Source of the DNA: Pseudomonadota bacterium
GTDB lineage: Bacteria > Pseudomonadota > Gammaproteobacteria > Burkholderiales > Burkholderiaceae_C
Assembly (NCBI GenBank): GCA_963205125.1
Contig: CAUJJO010000150.1
Span: 1 to 42,704, forward strand
Direction: 5' to 3'
Length of the DNA stretch: 42,704 nucleotides
Position 1 is the first letter of the stretch; every line of letters begins with the position of its first letter. This document shows positions 42,642 through 42,704 of the stretch, piece after piece. The translations under genes were made by a program, and so were the position numbers. A model generated the notes under the pieces. It searched no databases. It saw only the letters and a program-made list of their open reading frames with translations, and was not told the origin of the DNA.

Positions 42642-42656
42642 CAAGGACGAACTGAC

Positions 42657-42704
42657 ATGGTCGTGATCCGACTGGCCCGCGGCGGCGCCAAGAAGCGCCC
42701 CTTC
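42657..42704 (+). CDS. rpsP: 30S ribosomal protein S16 (5' end only)
   Basis: The last 48 bp encode MVVIRLARGGAKKRPF, the standard N-terminus of S16, and run off the window. A purine-rich site (aaggacg) precedes the ATG. In most proteobacteria rpsP heads an operon with rimM, trmD and rplS, expected just outside. Identification rests on 16 residues, but these are highly conserved. Confidence 0.9.
   Translation, partial: MVVIRLARGGAKKRPF

Overview
The window is a 42.7-kb piece of a very GC-rich chromosome. The gene content points to a betaproteobacterium of the order Burkholderiales, most likely the Rubrivivax/Leptothrix/Roseateles-like group. This is an inference from lineage-typical small families (DUF1841, DUF3460, DUF3579), the neighbourhoods rpsT-murJ, argD-argF-DUF3579, hda-HAD-pcnB and DUF47-PiT, a PEP-CTERM protein (implying an exosortase elsewhere in the genome), and -10 boxes of the form TATAATCCGC. 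No rRNA, tRNA, CRISPR array or intact insertion sequence was recognised.

Layout. 1-3.1 kb: the 5' part of a MoxR ATPase gene, a di-haem cytochrome c, an HD-GYP phosphodiesterase and a DUF1841 protein. 3.2-7.7 kb: a complete five-gene Liv-type (HAAT) ABC transporter operon behind a promoter with a GntR-like palindrome. 7.8-11.5 kb: scpA and a DUF3460 gene on the minus strand, then a two-subunit sodium:solute symporter (large subunit first, DUF4212 small subunit second). 11.5-16.6 kb: a SulP/STAS anion transporter, a kinase-fold protein with a degenerate catalytic loop, and metG. 16.7-20.3 kb: apbC/mrp, an alpha/beta-hydrolase lipoprotein divergent from a BoxR-type regulator (XRE plus shikimate-kinase-like domain), and a small unknown protein. 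20.3-21.9 kb: an accessory patch with a 467-bp gene-free stretch and an MNT-HEPN toxin-antitoxin operon, bracketed by a 28-bp near-identical direct repeat. 21.9-25.4 kb: a YkgJ protein, a Ser/Thr kinase-universal stress protein fusion, a metallophosphoesterase and an SDR. 25.5-29.4 kb: a cupin translationally coupled to a SARP/STAND-type regulator, and a convergent PEP-CTERM C-type-lectin-like protein. 29.6-35.2 kb: a cyclopropane synthase, hppD, argD-argF, a DUF3579 protein and rpsT. 35.3-42.7 kb: murJ, hda-HAD-pcnB with overlapping genes, DUF47-PiT phosphate transport, a TM2-like membrane protein and the first codons of rpsP.

How genes work together. The Liv cassette is one uptake system. 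Two SSS subunits form one transporter. DUF47 and PiT form a phosphate uptake/regulation pair. argD and argF are consecutive-pathway arginine genes with overlapping reading frames. MNT and HEPN overlap as an antitoxin/toxin pair. The kinase-USP gene and the metallophosphoesterase gene lie together and may form a stress-signalling unit.

Most of the window is ordinary core chromosome. The least ordinary parts are the 20.3-21.9 kb patch, the upstream ORF that copies the start region of the kinase-USP gene, the predicted pseudokinase, the orphan BoxR with TGCA-type half-sites, and the symporter large subunit with a coiled-coil insert and an EF-hand-like loop. I did not find a convincing wholly new multi-gene system.
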